NCBI RefSeq assembly: GCF_964355755.1
Contig: NC_092680.1
Span: 8,781,001 to 8,845,000 of the forward strand
DNA from: Antedon mediterranea
Lineage: Eukaryota; Echinodermata; Crinoidea; Comatulida; Antedonidae
Direction: 5' to 3'
DNA length: 64,000 bases
Under the pieces are notes generated by a model that worked only from the letters and a program-made list of their open reading frames with translations, made no database searches and was not told the origin of the DNA. Positions 22,769 to 35,826 of the stretch are shown here, piece after piece (within the stretch, counting starts at the first letter, position 1; every line of letters begins with the position of its first letter). The translations under genes and the position numbers were made by a program.

Positions 22769-23539
22769 AGACAAAAAGGAAAACAAAGTTTGTTTTGATA
22801 CTATACTACTGTAGTATATTTAATTCAATAATCGCCATCTGCATTGCGATCAAATTTTGCATGTCCAGCCAGAACTTTTTGGTCACTGTCAAATAAACAG
22901 TGATTAATCCCACCCTTATATCAATGGAATGTCTAAATATATTGATCTGTTTAAAAAAAAAATTATTCAAGTGTACAAACCATAAAAATTGGAGCTACAC
23001 TAAATGGTGACTTGTATAAAGTAAAAGACATACCGATTATCAAAATGTTTAATACACAGTACAAACTTGTTGGTACCATTATAAAAACACTTGATAATGA
23101 TCAACAATTACACACAGTATAATTCATTTCGATGAAACACAATTTATAAGAATAAAATAAATCATGACATACAGTAATTGCAATTTTCAAAATTTGATGA
23201 ACTATTTTATTTCAAAACAAACTGTAGTGTGGCCAAACAAGTTAAACATTATAAAGAGGTGTTTAGTAGGCTTACTGAGAACCAATTTCATGGTATAAAT
23301 TGGGGAATGGGCTCTTATTATACTATACCCAATATCTGGATATGCCTACTGTAAATTTAAAGGAGAGAAAACCTAATAAGATGGTTATATTGTAATGCCA
23401 AAAAAGACCTTGCTGTAGCAATGGCAGACAGATTAGGTTCCGTTATGTAAGTAAGATTATATTGTAAGGTATTGTTACTGTGGTTTTTTAACGAATTGAG
23501 TTGTGAAAGTGACTGACAATAGTATAGTGACCTACTAAA

Positions 23540-23755
23540 TAGTTACTCAAAGTCAGGATACTGTGCAATACAATCACTATCTTTTAAAACTTGAACCTTT
23601 GTTCAAATCACACCACCATCTTTCCTGCTGCCTCACACATGCTCATTCATTTCTAGTTAATTGTACCAGTACAAGCCACACATTTTTTTGAAACAGTATT
23701 ATTCTACACAAATTCATATTAGTATTAGTGTGCAGTAAACTTGTTATAGTGTATA
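23540..23755 (+). promoter_or_regulatory. upstream region of PAQR exon 1a, duplicated at 25780-26036
   Basis: Blocks just upstream of the ATG at 23756 recur upstream of the second ATG at 26037: AAATCACACCACC, CACATGCTCATTCATTTCTAG, ACAAGCCACACATTTTTTTG and GTGTATAATGGAGAATATTA. The duplication therefore includes presumed promoter and 5' UTR sequence, giving each exon its own start region. Promoter function is inferred from position only. Confidence 0.45.
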
Positions 23756-26700
23756 ATGGAGAATATTATTAATAGTGAAAATGATTTGAGACAACGGCAC
23801 ACAGGTCATGCCAAAGGTGAATCATCAGAAGATTCTGTAAGTATCTTACAGTAAATAGCTTTCCAGTATTTTTTATCATAAAAGTAACTTTATACAACAT
23901 CTTGCATGTTATTAAGGAGCTTTATATTTAATACGATAACCTAGGAGCTAAGTCATGTTTGGTTGTTTCTATGTCCAAACAACAACGGTACATTTATGCA
24001 TACTGTAGGTCCTCATTGCTTATTTATAGCTTCTCCCTATTTAATGTTATATAAATTCTTTATTTCTGTTTTATTTCTGGTTTAATTTAGCTTTTTTGTT
24101 ATTTTATTTTTATTTCCATTGAGATCCAGCATTGTTATTTTTTTTCAGTAATTTGATTTAATACTATATTACATAGCCAAAGTAAGCCTACTGTAGGCCA
24201 AGCTTAAGAGGTAAACCTATTGTAGTATTTCACCAACTTTTAGTATTACCTTTAATACCCACCTTATACTTCGAAAATTCTATAATGAACAAAACTATCC
24301 TACTACGGTAACTGTTACAATAAACTGAAACCATTTTTGACTATTATAATGTGATTTCCTTGTATAAATATTGTGTATTTACTTTTTTAATTTTAATAAT
24401 ACACAATATCCTGAATTACTGTAAATGTAAACAAAGCGGATTTGACTCTGTTTTACTTCTGGAATCTATGGTTTACTTATTGTGTAACTAGTTGCAATAT
24501 CTTACAGTACACATGGACAGGCTAAATGATCACCAGTTATTTCCATTTGAAAATGTCTGTTCTGTGACATCATCATTTTAACCTACTGTATGTTTTTGTT
24601 CAAACAATATGGAAATATCTTATCTTATTAGGTTGTAATTCAATAGAAAAAAATGTCAAAGTCAAGCAAAGTCAAAGTCAAAACTGTTTTCTACAGTAAA
24701 CAAAATAGGATATTTCTTCACTTTATTATTACTATTAATGTTATGAAGCTATATTCACACAAGCCACGATTCATCATTAATTGCAGCTACACTGTATATA
24801 GCCAGTTTATGTTTGTTCTGTACTATACAGTAGTTTAATTTTAAGGTTGAAATATATTTTGATATAACTTTAATTTCTGGTACATACAGAGTGTTATACT
24901 TCCACCCAACCATAATCAAATAATTTTGTAGTCAATCAATTATTTTTTCACTGCAGATAAAAATTGCACAGTAAACAACCGGGTATTTTAAATTAAGCTG
25001 CCAAAAAATGGAATTGTAGGTTATTACAATGTGTAGTTGTGTGCTCCCACCAGAAACAGACCCTAACATGTCAACACTACAATATGTCTTTATATGAATC
25101 AGTCTTATCTTAGAGTCACAGTAGACCTTCAAGTACAGTATGAATTACTGTAAGGTAACTAACTATGAATATGAAATTGAGCATGATCTCACAATTGTCT
25201 TTTTTACAGTGTGATGATTACAACTCAGATATTGATCAAAATGAAGAATGCGACGTAGACATGATCACGTTTCCCCGACAAGCTGTCAAAGCTGGACGGG
25301 AGGCAGCAAAACGAGCAGCAGAGGCTGCAGGACGTGCTAAGGAGCGTGCATCCGAAGCAGCTGGACGTGTATCGGAATGTGCACACGAGGCTGCTGAACG
25401 TGTATCGGAGCGCGCTCACGAGGTGGCCGAACGAGCTGGTCGTATGAAGGATAAGGCGGCTGAAGCTGCAGCCAGCACGGCAGAGAATGCTAAACGTTAT
25501 GGTCGCAAGGTGAAGGAGGCTTTTGTATGGAAGGTCACACATTTCAACTTATTACCTTCATGGCTAAAAGATAATGAATTTCTTCATGATTATCATCGAC
25601 CACAACTACCATCATTTAAAGTCTGTTTTAAATCAATGTTCAGAATACACACAGAAACCGGAAATATATGGACACATCTTCTTGGTAAGTATATGATAGT
25701 TTACACCACAAGGCAAATCCTTCACGATTGCATTGTGGTATGTTTTTGCCAAAATTTCTACATTACGTAATCTCAAAGTTAGGATACTGTACTGTATCTT
25801 GTTTTGTACAAAGAATGTATGCAATCACTATCTATTGCTAGTGCTCAATATAAAAGATAAAAATGAACCTTTGTCCAAATCAATCCGATAGCAAATCACA
25901 CCACCAGCTAGCCTACTCACATGCTCATTCATTTCTAGCTGAGTGTACAAGCCACACATTTTTTTGTACAGTTTTTATTCTACAAAAGTTCATATACTTT
26001 TGAGGGACTGTAAACTGGTTAATTTAGTGTATTATAATGGAGAATATTATTAATAATAAAAATGATATGCAACAACGGCACAGAGGTCATGCCGAACATC
26101 CTGCTGAAGCTGCAGCCAGCACGGCAACAAATGCTAAACGGTATGGTCACAATATATGGAAGGTCACACATTACAATTTACTACCTTCATGGCTAAGAGA
26201 TAATGAATTTCTTCATGATTATCATCGACCACAGCTACCATCATTTAAAGTTTGTTTTAAATCAATACTCAGAATACACTCAGAAACTGGAAATATATGG
26301 ACACATCTTCTTGGTAAGTATACACGACAAAGCAAATCCTTCACTATTGTATTGGAATGTTTTGCCCCAAATGCTACATACTACAGTTTTCTTAGAAAAT
26401 ACTTTTCATAAAGGAAGCATTTACAGAGCAGCCTGATTATCTTGACAAGCTCATAAACAAGGAAAAGGAAATGCAGATGGCAATTTGTACAATCATGATA
26501 AGATCATGCTTCCTTTCCTTAGAAAAAACATTCAACATAGTCTATTTCCTGCCTGCTTACCTGGATAAACCAACAATATAGCTTCTCTCTCCGAAGAGAG
26601 GGATACAATTACGAAAAGGAAAATCCGTATATAAAATAGCACCCCTATCGGATAATGCACGCATTAAGTGTTCACCTTTTATATTCTGTACAATACATTT

Positions 26701-29700
26701 TTCTATTTTAGAAATACATTACTTTGTTAAGCTAAATATTAATAACTGCTATTTAATAATTAATAGAACTGTGTACAACTAAAAACAAACTTCCACTACT
26801 GCAGGAGTAGTAACAATTAGCAGGTACAATATTATTTCCAACACAACAACATTAGAATTAACAGGGACCATCATGTACAACCATCATATAAATAAAATAA
26901 CAACCAGAAAAATCCCAACTTGATATTGACATTTTCTAAGCAAACATTTAATAAGCAGTTTGTAACTCAAGTACCTGTACAATATTGAATATTAATTCTA
27001 AAAATAGTAATGTATAGTCTGGCTAAGTAGGTATAATAATAAAACCTGTTTATTACTGCATTACATATACTGTATATGGCGAAGACTCAATTACTTAGCC
27101 AACAGTATAGGTATAATGGATCATCCTGACGCAATAACCAATCATTATCCACATGTCATTTGAAACATTTATTGTTGTAGGTTTAGTACTGAATACTGAA
27201 CAATCAATGTTTGCATTTCTGTATGTTTAACAGCAGTTTTCTTCAGTAGAGATTTTTCCACACAGAAATTGCTATAAAGCATTATTCCTGCCATAGTGTA
27301 GTCATTACCTGTACACGTAAAAGAGACCCCAGCTAAAGGTGCAAAATAAAAGGCTTATATTATTATATTAATTACATACAGATTAAAAGGTGTTAAGAAT
27401 AATTTTTGATTGGATATTCCAATAGCTTGGTTTTATTTAAATCCATCACTGTATAAGGAGACCTCTTTACCACAATGTGATTAGGTCCAAACATGGATAA
27501 TGTACTCCATGGTCCAAAGTCTCTGCAAATGGTTGTCATACTTTCAATATTGTGTACAATCATTATATTGGTAGGAACTGAAGATAAAAAGTTGAATAAA
27601 AGCTGCTTAATAATTGTTTCTTTTCTTTTTTGCTTAATTGATACTTTATCTAAATGTATTTTAACTTCATTTTTACACTCACTGTACCTGCATAGTACTT
27701 GTTTGTATTGAAGTTTTACTGACCACCACCCTGTAATGAGCTCTATACTGATACATTTAATCTATGAACAACAATAATGTACCAGTATTTATAGCAATAA
27801 TAATAGCCTAGCTCATAATAGCAATAACAGTAAGACCATTTCCTGGACTAAATGCAATAATTGAATTTTAAATACCCCAATGGACTGCCCATAACAGCTG
27901 CTTCTTTCAGTATATATCATGCACAATGGTTTATTGAATTTAATTAATCAATTTCGTAATTTAACATTGCATAATTAATTGTTACTGTGATCAATATGGG
28001 TTGAGATATTAATTTCAGTCAAGGTTAGATATATATTTAGTACTTGGTCAGTTAACCATTTACTATGCATAACCATACACACGTGTTTAAATACAATTGA
28101 TATACTATCTAATGCTTGTTATAGTTATTGTTGAGAGCATGTGGATCTTAAACTGTTTAATGTATTTTTTAACCAAAAGGTACAATATTGTATTATGTGT
28201 GTATGTACATAGATTACCGTAGAACAATGGAATCATAGTGACATTTGCATGTCTGACATCCCCTGCAAGTTGGCTTGCATACTGTATAATCCATGCCTTT
28301 ATCATTACAGGTTGTTTAGCTTTCTTTTCACTTATGATCTACTATCTGGTGACATCAATTTTAGCAGACATCAAATGGCAGGAGATTACTGTGTATGTAG
28401 CATTCTTTATTAGTGCCATCGTTTGTATGGGATTCTCTTGGATTTTCCACACATGTTACTGCCACTCACTAGAAGCTGCCAAGTTATTTAGCAAGTAAGT
28501 AAATGCTCAAGTCTTCCTCATTGCTATTGTTGTTCTTTGCTAGGTATATTTGTCATCACATTATTATTATTACAGTATTAAGAGTATTATTAATAATAAT
28601 ACTTGCCCAAGACAAATTTATCTTGGTTTTTCCTTTTGATTTTACTTTTTGGGACTTTGCCACTTTCAAAACTTAAGAAATGTATTACCATTTTTTAAGA
28701 CACTGCTTTAGATTTCCAGTCTGTTTTATTCTCATAAAATATTTGTAAATTAAAAGAAATGTTTTTTTTTTATTGTTATTTTGTTTTGAAAGAAATAAAT
28801 GTTAACTTGAATTGAATGTGACCATCGTCAACTCAACATTCATCCTTATAATTGTCCGAAACATCTGTAAATCATATCATATCATGAAGGCATAGCCAAA
28901 CAAGAGAGGCATTAAATAATTGGGGGGAAAATATATCAGACTTACTATAAAGGATTTGGATGATTTGGAAAAAAAAAAATCTCCGGCAGGAATCAGCATT
29001 TATTATAATACACCATGAATACCAGCGCAGGTGCTTTCCAGACATGGAAAAGATAGAAAAGAAAAGAAATGCATTTTTTCACCATTCGTTAAATTAAAAA
29101 ACCAAAGCCTCCTTTAGTAGAGCCTACAGTAAATAAAGTATTTATACATACAGTGTCTGGATGTTTTTTCCATATGAAAAATAATCGAGAGAAATTGCAC
29201 CTTCACAAGTACCAAAGATATTAGAAATATGCAATTATCAATATAATCGGGAGGTCTGACTTTCAATAAAACAACGTTTTTACCTTTGATAATTCAAAGC
29301 TCTCATTAGCATTTTAAATTCTACTCTTTATTTGTGAACTTCTACTTTCTTTACTCTGTTGTGGATTTATGTAATCCTACTAGGATGCAACTAATCCCTG
29401 GCTTGTTGTTCAAGCCATGCTTCTATCATTATAGTCCTTGATAGTTATCATAACAAGGCTTTTTTTTCGTAATTAAGACATAAGCTTTTAATACTAGGGC
29501 TGTTAAATCTCTCCTGCAGAGAACATAATCAAATATGTATTAGTCTATCAAATCATATCCATCTACTGTACGCAAGAAACAATGTGGAAATCCCTATTAA
29601 AAAAGGGATTGTAGAAACATCCTGATCACGTCTGTTCTGTTGAGATAAATAACTAGTTAAATTGTACATCATGACGCTCAGCAGAAAATAATTCACAAAT

Positions 29701-31825
29701 AATTGTTAAAACACCAAATCAGACATATTAATGCTATATACCTGGTATTGGTGATTTTTTAAACTGCAAAATACAAAAATTATCATTAGGTAACATAATG
29801 TAAAAATATGTTGGCTGAACTGAGGACACACTGATGAATTACTGCCTTATTTTTGTCCTAATTTAACATTAATTTTTATTTTAACAGACTGGATTACTCA
29901 GGAATAACAGTACTCATCGTTGGATCATTTATACCATGGCTGTATTTTGGATTTTACTGTGATAATCTGAAGCGCTGCCTTTACATTGGTTTGATAGTCA
30001 TTTTAGGTCTTATCTCTGCTGTTGTTGCCTTGAGAGATAAATTTAGCACTCCTGCTTATAGGCCTATACGAGCTGGTAAGTAAATACCCTTTCACATCGC
30101 CTAGCAAAACTTTGGAGTTTACACACCGGGGCCCACAGCATACAAAATACTGGTGTTGATGCCCCAGTTTGTGTAAACGCAGAGTGAAAAGGATGATACA
30201 GGCATTGATTGCTTACATTCATTCAGTCAGTCAGTCAGTCAAACAAACAAAAAACACCTTACATACTCCCACATACCACATCTACTTTTGAAACTGTTAT
30301 TCAAAAATAGAAAATTGCGTTACTGCTAGTACTACTTCAATCATCTTAAAATGGAATTAAAATAGTAAGTGAAACTACAGTACTACTGAATTAATAATTG
30401 TGGTGCTTAATGCTTGCCTGCCATGGTTTCTAATCAATAATGTCTTGTGACTTATTCAGTTAAGATCGGTTTCTTCTGCATAGTGACGAATAAACCATTT
30501 ATCTCAAAATAGATTTAAAATATAATGTTTATATTGACTGCAGTTCTGCTTAATTTTTGCTCTAAATAACCGTTTAAATCAGTGGGTGGTCGTTGACAGA
30601 AATCATTAGCATTAATACCCAAAATACAGTTGATTCAAACGTTACTGCAGTGTAGTTGACTCAACTGATGTCAGTGGCTGTCAATAAAATAACCGTTATT
30701 TTGCGTTGGAGCTAAAAGTTGCACAGCAATAACCGGTTAAATGGCGTTCTAACCCTAAATAGATTGGGTGTTTTTAAGCGTTATTTTCAGGCTGCCATTT
30801 AACCGATTGCTGAAAATTTGTCCTGTTTCTGCTGCCAAGAAATTGGGGTTAGTTTATTCACACAGTTAATAACTGGTTATTTTTTCGAATCAGAAATATG
30901 ACCTTAGAAACATTTGTGCTCAAAGAAAATTAAGACTTTGCTATTCAAATTGTCAGCACTAAATATTGCATACTACTACAAATCTAAATTAATGAACAGA
31001 TTGTAAGTTGATTATGGCTTCACACTCAACAAGTACACACTTTAATCAGCTTCAAATTACACATCCATAATAATCATGTACGTAATCAATTGTACATTTA
31101 TGTAAATTTATGCACATACATAATGTTGTGTATTGTTGTTCTCCACAGCCGTATTCATAACGCTTGGTTTAAGCGCCATAATACCAGCTATTCATTTTGT
31201 CATTCTGAATGGCTTCACCTTAGCCTTACAGGCCGGATCACTGCAATGGATGGTCTTAATGGGTTCGCTATACATTGGTGGCGCTGTTTTATATGCAGCT
31301 AGGATTCCAGAAAGACTATTTCCTGGAAAATGTGATATATGGGTCAGTTTTTTTAAATTTATAATTGTGAAAGAGTGCACCCTTGCAAAACCCACTGTGC
31401 TTATCACAGTTGGACTGTTTTTGCTGAAGTGCCCTTTCAAACAAGATATCAGCAGCAGAAGTGATGGTAAATAGGTTCCTACCTAACCTAGCTCATGATG
31501 ATTTTGGTCCCTATTGTGAAAAAAAGATACGTCCCATAAAAATCCTGGCTATAGGCTTGTCATACAGCCAAAATTCAAAGGCTGGTTTTATATATATTAT
31601 TTTTAAATTTACAGACTAATGTATATTTTTTGTTTGTCATTGTTTTCTTTACAGTTCCAAAGTCATCAGATATTTCATATAATGGTAATAGCAGCAGCGT
31701 TTGTACATTATCATGGACTCAACCTCATGGCAAAGTATCGCGAACGAGTGGGTGAATGTGATGCTGGCCTACAAGTAGACACTGAAACAATATTTATGAC
31801 AACGTTGACACAAACTGTAATGTAA
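23756..31825 (+). CDS. adiponectin receptor-like protein (PAQR family), six exons
   Basis: The exons are 23756-23836, 25210-25684, 28311-28494, 29888-30075, 31149-31342 and 31655-31825, all GT-AG and in phase, giving 430 residues. The PAQR signature is clear: PSFKVCFKSMFRIHTETGN followed by IWTHLLG, then GFSWIFHT, KLDYSG, YAARIPERLFPGK and SHQIFHIMVIAAAFVHYHG. The Ser/His of FSWIFH, the Asp of LDYSG and both His of SHQIFH are the zinc-site residues known from AdipoR1/2. The protein should be a seven-helix membrane protein with a cytosolic N-terminus. AdipoR-type members have ceramidase activity and act in lipid and membrane homeostasis. Unusually, residues 54-130 are seven 11-residue amphipathic repeats. 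Exon 1a (27 residues) is one of up to three alternative 5' exons. Confidence 0.92.
25288..25518 (+). repeat. coding region of seven 11-residue amphipathic repeats in the PAQR N-terminus
   Basis: Within exon 25210-25684 the protein reads as seven consecutive 11-mers with no gaps. Examples are EAAGRAKERAS, EAAERVSERAH and EVAERAGRMKD; a rough consensus is EAAxRaxExAx. Small residues (Ala) and Arg/Glu pairs recur at fixed places, which predicts an 11/3 amphipathic helix like those of LEA group 3 proteins, synucleins or exchangeable apolipoproteins. The DNA is also locally GC-richer and internally repetitive (GTGTATCGGAxxGxGC words), so it probably grew by tandem duplication. It ends directly before the conserved receptor core (VWKVTHFNLLPSWLKDN). 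Confidence 0.85.
26037..26313 (+). CDS. duplicated alternative 5' coding exon of the PAQR gene (fused, intron lost)
   Basis: The exon starts with its own ATG and encodes 92 residues. It begins MENIINNKNDMQQRHRGHAE, close to exon 1a (MENIINSENDLRQRHTGHAK). It then runs without an intron into PAEAAASTATNAKRYG and the receptor segment WKVTHYNLLPSWLRDNEF...IWTHLLG. That segment is nearly identical to the end of exon 25210-25684. It ends at the same donor (CTTCTTG|GTAAGT) in the same phase, so it can splice to exon 28311 and give a 337-residue receptor. The other copy's intron and five or more of the 11-mers are missing. Flanking intron and upstream DNA are duplicated too. Differences in the shared segment are about half silent and half conservative (F/Y, K/R, T/S), so both copies look functional. 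Confidence 0.75.
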
Positions 31826-33129
31826 AATGAATCTTCTCAAATCAATCTCACAACTCAGGCAATCATTACAGGAATGTATAGTATTACGTTCAACTTTATT
31901 TATCCATGGAAGAAGCCCAGATGGTTATTCTTTCCTGGAGCCTTGTACATATAGAAATGAAGAGTATTACACTATTTACAAGTTTGATAATATAAATGTC
32001 TACAAAAATGGTGCCATTTTTCAACATTACTTGGGTTTTACTATCAATCTTGGAGATAATATGGAATAACCAAAACGGTTACCATGAAAGTTTGCATTTA
32101 TAACAAGTTGGACTGATGTATAATCAGGTACTTCTTTCAAGTGAAAAACATTTATTATTAGCAGCTTTCATACAATTGGCTGCCTTTGACATTTGCCAGA
32201 TGCAAAACTAAATTCAAGTGATAAATCGCAGTACAGTGCACCTTTTTTCTCACAAACTTGCTCAAGAAAAAATTTTGAACTGTTGGTGCTGGTAGGGTAA
32301 ACTGAAGCGTGGAAATATTGCACCCATTTGAGTGACTAAAGGGGTCTAAATTGAAATTATTAAGTGCATTTTGTGGAAATTTGAAGAGTATTACATCACA
32401 TGATACAGCATCATAAACTACAAACATAAGAATATTACAAACTTCACATGCTACTAAAATATCAACTATTTTTAGTGTTGTTGTAGCTTGTGCGACAAAA
32501 TTTGAAAATTGTCTACATTATGATGTTTTAGAATATTTTGTAATAAAAATGGACTAACCTTGTTTGGTATGGTATTTTTAATAAAAATTAAATGAGATAA
32601 TAATTTAAGCATAGTGACATAATATATAAGATATATAAAATATATTGAACTTTATCAAAATTGAAAAGGCATAGGCATAGTGTCTAATTTCTCTTGTTTT
32701 AATATGCCTACCGGTACCAGAAAACAAAGCCTAATGAAAGCTCAGGTACAGGCATGAATTTTAAATATAATATCTGGTTAATTGTACATAAAACAATTAT
32801 TGGTAACAGAAATCAAGACGAAAAAACATGAATTTCCCTTAATAATATGGTCAAATACAACATACGACTTTTTTTCAGTAGTTAGGTAGTTAACCTAATG
32901 TAATAAGATGTCTGGTGACTCCCTAGAAGCTATAGCAAGAAAATAAAAATATAAAGTTGAATAAAAATACCAGAAATGTAATATTCAAGTTATACTGTAT
33001 TACCTATATTTAGTCATTTAGTCAAACTATAGATCGATAATTATTGGAATGTATGATCAATAGAAATTTTTTGCCCGCACCTAGCCTTTAAGTTCAAGAA
33101 TCTTATACAAAGGACAAGATTAGTAAGTT
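31826..33129 (+). other. PAQR 3' UTR and downstream region
   Basis: AT-rich sequence after the PAQR stop. Open frames at 31827-32069 (+) and 32158-32427 (-) have no splice or family support. Candidate polyadenylation words include TAATAAAAATGG near 32541 and AATAAA near 33599, neither decisive. Confidence 0.4.
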
Positions 33130-33228
33130 CTGTCTACACTATCAAACTTTATGTGACAAAACAAATGTGATTTGCCCATATATGTACACAATGGTGTCAT
33201 ATCCCTGCCATATTTGATAGTGTAGACT
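33130..33228. mobile_element. short MITE, second copy
   Basis: It begins CTGTCTACACTATCAAACTT and ends with the inverted copy TTTGATAGTGTAGAC. It is the same family as the element at 16551 and is the best-preserved pair of inverted ends of the three copies. Confidence 0.8.
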
Positions 33229-34613
33229 TCGTTTAGCTTATGATATGGCACATCCCTCCTAATCTTTATTTTCCACTGCCAAACAAATTTGGAAAAATCT
33301 ATTATATTTATATGCCTTCAATTATAACATTGTATACATCAAAGAGCTGCATAGACAGAGTAGAAAATCAAAATATTTTGGTTTAAGTATATTATATATT
33401 TAGATATATGTATATATTTAAAAACAAATTTGCATTTAATATGTCATCATTGCACAAATTATAGCTTTTATTAGGTAATTTGTTATGTTATTATGTTATA
33501 TTATTAAGGACTTGAATACAATTTAATTTTTGTTTTTTGTAAACTTTAACTGTACAATTCTTTGTTTTGCAGTACGTACACATGTGTTCCCAAAAGGAAA
33601 TAAATAGAGATATTAGGGATTTTTTGCACAAGCATGTTAACTTTAAAGGACGACGTCAACATTATACTATTTGCACAACATAGTTTAGCAATCGGTTGCG
33701 TTAGCATAATTGTTCATTTTGATTTTGCTTTAAGTGTAGAACACACACATCGCGCACACAGCATACGCTGCTCTCATAAAACAAATCATGGAAGACCTGG
33801 GGTCTAGAGGCAAGGCCTCGCTAGGAATTTTCAAACTTGCATTGATTGGATGTCAGATAAACAGCATATTGAGATGTGAAACTGTTGTTTGGCTTAATTA
33901 AAAACATAACTTTATGTTCGTGCGAAAACTCTCTAAACTACTGCACTTTTCCTTTGGAACATACCACATACCACCTTATTCTTCAAAGTTGGGACAGTTT
34001 AACTGTTCTCAAAACTCGTCTTTGTGAATCTTATTGTTTTCAATCGCTGTGAGACCTAGGTAAAAAAAGAGTGCTACATATTCAGATTATTATAACCAAA
34101 ACATTAAAACATTCTCGACAATTATTTTCTTTTGAAAACACATGGTGTACTGCTTACTTTACAAGTTTTTATTCGACATGCAAACCTTTAAATAATATTG
34201 TACAATTCTTTTCCTTATTTCTATAATTTGTAAATGTTGTTTAAAGAATGAATTTAACTGAAAAGAAAATTAATTGCTTTCAATGTACTGGCTGACATGA
34301 AGACAGCAAAACTGACACATGGAACAGGTACAAATAAAGCACACAACTGATGTTGAGGATATCCAACCATCAAATACTGTACTAATTTTGTAATAAAACG
34401 TGCTATAATTATTAGGTTGTTATCGTCCTGCAAGGTTTGTAGCCACGACAATAGGTTTAAAGGGAACTATTAGTCAATTGTAAAAAATATTAGAAAAATT
34501 ATTAAATTATCTATTAAAAGGATAAACTTTAAACAAATTTGACTAGCTGTTTATTATTTGTAATAACCATCTTTTTGTTAATCTACTGATTGAATTATTT
34601 ATTCTTCCTTTAA
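33229..34613. other. non-coding stretch, no gene recognised
   Basis: AT-rich DNA with no supported exon. The minus-strand frame at 34254-34451 lacks any recognisable feature. Confidence 0.5.
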
Positions 34614-34935
34614 AGACTATTTTTTTTTTACCTAATTTAAGGTCACACACTACATTTTATGTAAAAATTAATACCATATTGCGATCATTTTTTTCGTCTC
34701 AGTTAAAAATTTGAAAATTAAGTTAATTCTAATAATTTTAGCGACCCACTATAAATCCCAACACGAGTGAACTTTCGACGCAAGCTATTTAGGTAGTGCA
34801 CTGTTTTTCTCTTTTTATCATAATTAACCTTAGAACGTACATTTAAGACAAGAAATGACCTGGTTTAATGTGTTTAAAGTTATATAGGCCTATGCATTAT
34901 TTTTACAAAACGTCAACAATTGCATGTCTAGTGTC
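34614..34935. mobile_element. MITE with TTAA target sites, short copy
   Basis: It is flanked on both sides by TTAA (34610-34613 and 34936-34939). The ends AGACTA.. and ..TAGTGTC are weak inverted repeats. Internal blocks such as GACAAGAAATGACCTGGTTTA and AGGTAGTGCACTG match the longer copy at 45117-45740. TTAA duplication is known for piggyBac- and Kolobok-type elements; the superfamily here is inference. Confidence 0.7.
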
Positions 34936-34939
34936 TTAA

Positions 34940-35354
34940 AATTAGTACTACAGTACTATACTTAAAATGGCACAGTACAGGAGAACAGAATAATAATAGT
35001 AGTATGCTACCCAACAAATGAAATGTCCCCAATATGGCTACTCAAATGAGTGTTGAACCCAAAAATGACAATGAAAAAATGTGTTTACTGTTATTTATTT
35101 ATTTAATCACACCCAGCAATTCTGGCTTATGAGTTAATGTACCATATGCTAATATATTGTAACGAAAATCCGTTCTCGGGTTCGTTCCCTTTTGGGGGGA
35201 GGGGTCTGCGGTACCACGGTACACTCGAATGAAACAAACAAATCAATTACAATTTCTGGAGTGACCTCCTTTATTCTTCTTTGATTCAAAATTATTGGTA
35301 ACAACCAATTAAAATAATTAATTAGATTAGTTCTGCTATTACGCCGGACTTGAA
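34940..35354. other. non-coding stretch with a GC-richer patch
   Basis: No exon supported. A patch at 35165-35240 (GTTCCCTTTTGGGGGGAGG, GGTACCACGGTACAC) precedes the minisatellite. Together they could be part of a larger element, but no LTR or coding region was found. Confidence 0.4.
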
Positions 35355-35790
35355 ACAACAGCGTAACCACCAGTAATGACGTAACCTCTAATAGTAGCGT
35401 AACCACCAACAACAGCGTAACCTCAAACATCACGTAACCACCAACAGGGGTGTAACCTCCACAGCAACGTAACCACCAACAATGGCGTAACCTTCACAGC
35501 AACGTAACCACACACAATGGTGTAACCTCCAACAATGGTGTAACCTCCACAGCAACATAACCACCAACAATGGCGTAACCTCCACAGCAACGTAACCACC
35601 AACAATGGTGTAACCTCCACAGCAACGTAACCACCAACAATGGCGTAACCACGTACCGGCTAACAGGGTAACCACCAGTAGTCTTAACCACTGGCTACCA
35701 CCAGCAAAGCAGTATCACAACCACAGGGTGTACCACGGGCTAACTGTATCTCAAGCAGTAACGCAACCAGTAGTAGTAGTAGTAGTATAG
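35355..35790. repeat. minisatellite of GTAACC(A/T)CCA units
   Basis: The motif GTAACCACCAACAAT/GGCGTAACCTCCACAGCAAC recurs with a basic period near 15 bp and higher-order 30-45 bp units. The long minus-strand frames rich in Val, Leu, Trp and Cys are by-products of the repeat. The same words (AGGTGCAACCTCCGGCTCA) occur on both sides of the next element, so that element inserted into this repeat. Confidence 0.85.
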
Positions 35791-35826
35791 GTGCAACCTC
35801 CGGCTCAGCTATGTCTCAAATAGTGA

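Noticed and set aside
25225-25542. Minus-strand Ser/Cys-rich frame of 105 codons
   Set aside because: It is antisense to the PAQR 11-mer coding region and is open only because of that repeat.
31827-32069. Frame directly after the PAQR stop codon
   Set aside because: It lies in the presumed 3' UTR and has no independent support.
35423-35691. Val/Leu/Trp/Cys-rich frames on the minus strand
   Set aside because: Direct by-products of the GTAACC minisatellite.
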